Below are positions 50,138 through 50,777 of a stretch of 50,777 nucleotides of DNA, one piece after another; position 1 is the first letter of the stretch; every line of letters begins with the position of its first letter. The notes beneath the pieces are model-generated. The model worked only from the letters and a program-made list of their open reading frames with translations, had not been told where the DNA came from and did no database searches. The stretch spans positions 1 to 50,777 of the forward strand of contig DATIKM010000024.1 of assembly GCA_035477595.1 (NCBI GenBank). Direction: 5' to 3'. This stretch comes from DATIKM01 sp035477595. GTDB taxonomy: Bacteria > Armatimonadota > Chthonomonadetes > Chthonomonadales > CAJBBX01. A program made the position numbers and the translations under genes.

Positions 50138-50777
50138 CTAGCGCTCCCTTAGGTCGAGGCAGACCATGCGGTGCATGTCGCGCACGATGATCCGCCCACC
50201 GGCCACAGCTATGGGGCCCCAGGCATCCGGCCCTGCGAGTACGCGCGCAGTCGCCAGCTCCCGGTACGCGTCCGGTCTGGCCTCCACCATCGTCAGCGTA
50301 CCATTGTCGCTAACTACAAAGATCAGGCCGTCCGCAATGACGTACGGACCGATGCCGAACCTGCGCGTGGTGCCGCTCGACCAGCGCTCGTTTCCGTTGA
50401 GGTCAATGCACACCAGTTCGCCGCCCGGCCTCACTCCGTAGATGTATCCCTCATAGAAGATCGGCGTCTGCTGGTCGGAACCGAACACGCGCGGCGGCAG
50501 CCGGAATAGCTCCCTGGGCACCCAATTGCCGCCCTGGCGTTCGAGCTGCAACATCAGCGAACCGGCGTTGTATCCCCCGCTCAAAAAGATGCGATTGCCC
50601 GGGAGAACAACCGGCGTCGGGACCATCGCGGTACGGATGAACCACTGCTCGGTCTCCCACAGGATGCGGCCGTCACGCAGAGAGATGCCTGCGACACCGC
50701 CGCTGCCGCAGTACACCACGGTCGGCTCGCCACCCAGCGTCATGGGGGCCAGCGAGGAATGGGTCATCGCCCACCCT
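50138..50777 (-). CDS. PQQ-like beta-propeller protein (C-terminal part, runs off right edge)
   Basis: The frame is open through the window edge, so the 5' end lies outside; about 212 residues are visible. It shows propeller blades VYCGSGGVAGISLRDGRILWET in effect, YIYGVRPGGELVCIDLNGNERW, and GLIFVVSDNGTLTMVEA near the end. It resembles outer propellers of PQQ-like families, without visible catalytic residues. It is the first visible gene of the long operon; promoter and first genes are off-window. Confidence 0.82.
   Translation of the reverse strand, partial: GWAMTHSSLAPMTLGGEPTVVYCGSGGVAGISLRDGRILWETEQWFIRTAMVPTPVVLPGNRIFLSGGYNAGSLMLQLERQGGNWVPRELFRLPPRVFGSDQQTPIFYEGYIYGVRPGGELVCIDLNGNERWSSGTTRRFGIGPYVIADGLIFVVSDNGTLTMVEARPDAYRELATARVLAGPDAWGPIAVAGGRIIVRDMHRMVCLDLRER

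Overview
The window is high-GC bacterial chromosome with tightly packed genes, many start/stop overlaps of the ATGA or TGATG type, and frequent GTG and TTG starts. Sec and Tat signal peptides, lipoboxes, exported c-type cytochromes and a probable outer-membrane barrel suggest a Gram-negative-type envelope. The mix of Gfo/Idh oxidoreductases, creatininase, DUF6807 and HzsA-like proteins is what one sees in Armatimonadota, Planctomycetota or Verrucomicrobiota-like lineages. Nothing here fixes the phylum, and Armatimonadota is only a guess. I see no rRNA, CRISPR, phage or insertion sequence.

Positions 1-9500 hold a partial creatininase, a small protein made only of three homing-endonuclease-associated repeats behind a good promoter, and a Gfo/Idh dehydrogenase. 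These are followed by a 'quinate 5-dehydrogenase'-type protein paired with an acyl-ACP-reductase-like enzyme, and a Tat-exported aldo/keto reductase. On the minus strand lie a 657-residue protein of unknown function and an overlapping fructosamine-kinase/LMW-phosphatase pair (probable protein deglycation).

Positions 9500-25300 are the housekeeping part. greA and ftsE are divergent from a symmetric pair of TTGACA boxes. ftsE-ftsX-rnc-mtnP-mtnA-apt runs as one directon linking division, RNA processing and methylthioadenosine salvage. It ends in a decayed purine permease gene. Next come a deacetylase-like protein, an EamA transporter, a GAF/PAS histidine kinase, dut, a zinc-ribbon/TPR membrane protein, tRNA-Val(GAC), a second Gfo/Idh enzyme and an MFS transporter.

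Positions 25300-31200 hold a minus-strand pair (probable barrel protein and lipoprotein) and a plus-strand trio (DUF6807 protein, a 94-residue protein, and a 978-residue exported protein).

Positions 31339-50777 are the most interesting part: thirteen consecutive minus-strand genes with gaps of at most 44 bp and several overlaps, running in from beyond the right edge. In order of transcription they encode a PQQ-like propeller (partial), a Tat/lipobox propeller with a CGCCNP motif, and a 73-residue four-cysteine protein. Then come a Tat-exported polyferredoxin, a NapH-like membrane ferredoxin that appears to start at CTG, and a membrane-anchored PQQ-like propeller. Next are a NuoE-NuoF fusion with extra ferredoxin clusters, an M55 peptidase, a [2Fe-2S]/GltD-like flavoprotein, and a MacB-like ABC ATPase and permease. 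The last two are a propeller/di-heme peroxidase-like protein and a discoidin/HzsA-like protein with two CXXCH motifs. I read this as an undescribed redox system. It would connect a cytoplasmic NAD(P)H/ferredoxin flavoenzyme resembling Stn/Nfn transhydrogenases, through a membrane and periplasmic iron-sulfur relay, to exported propeller and cytochrome proteins. That functional link is inference from gene order and domains.
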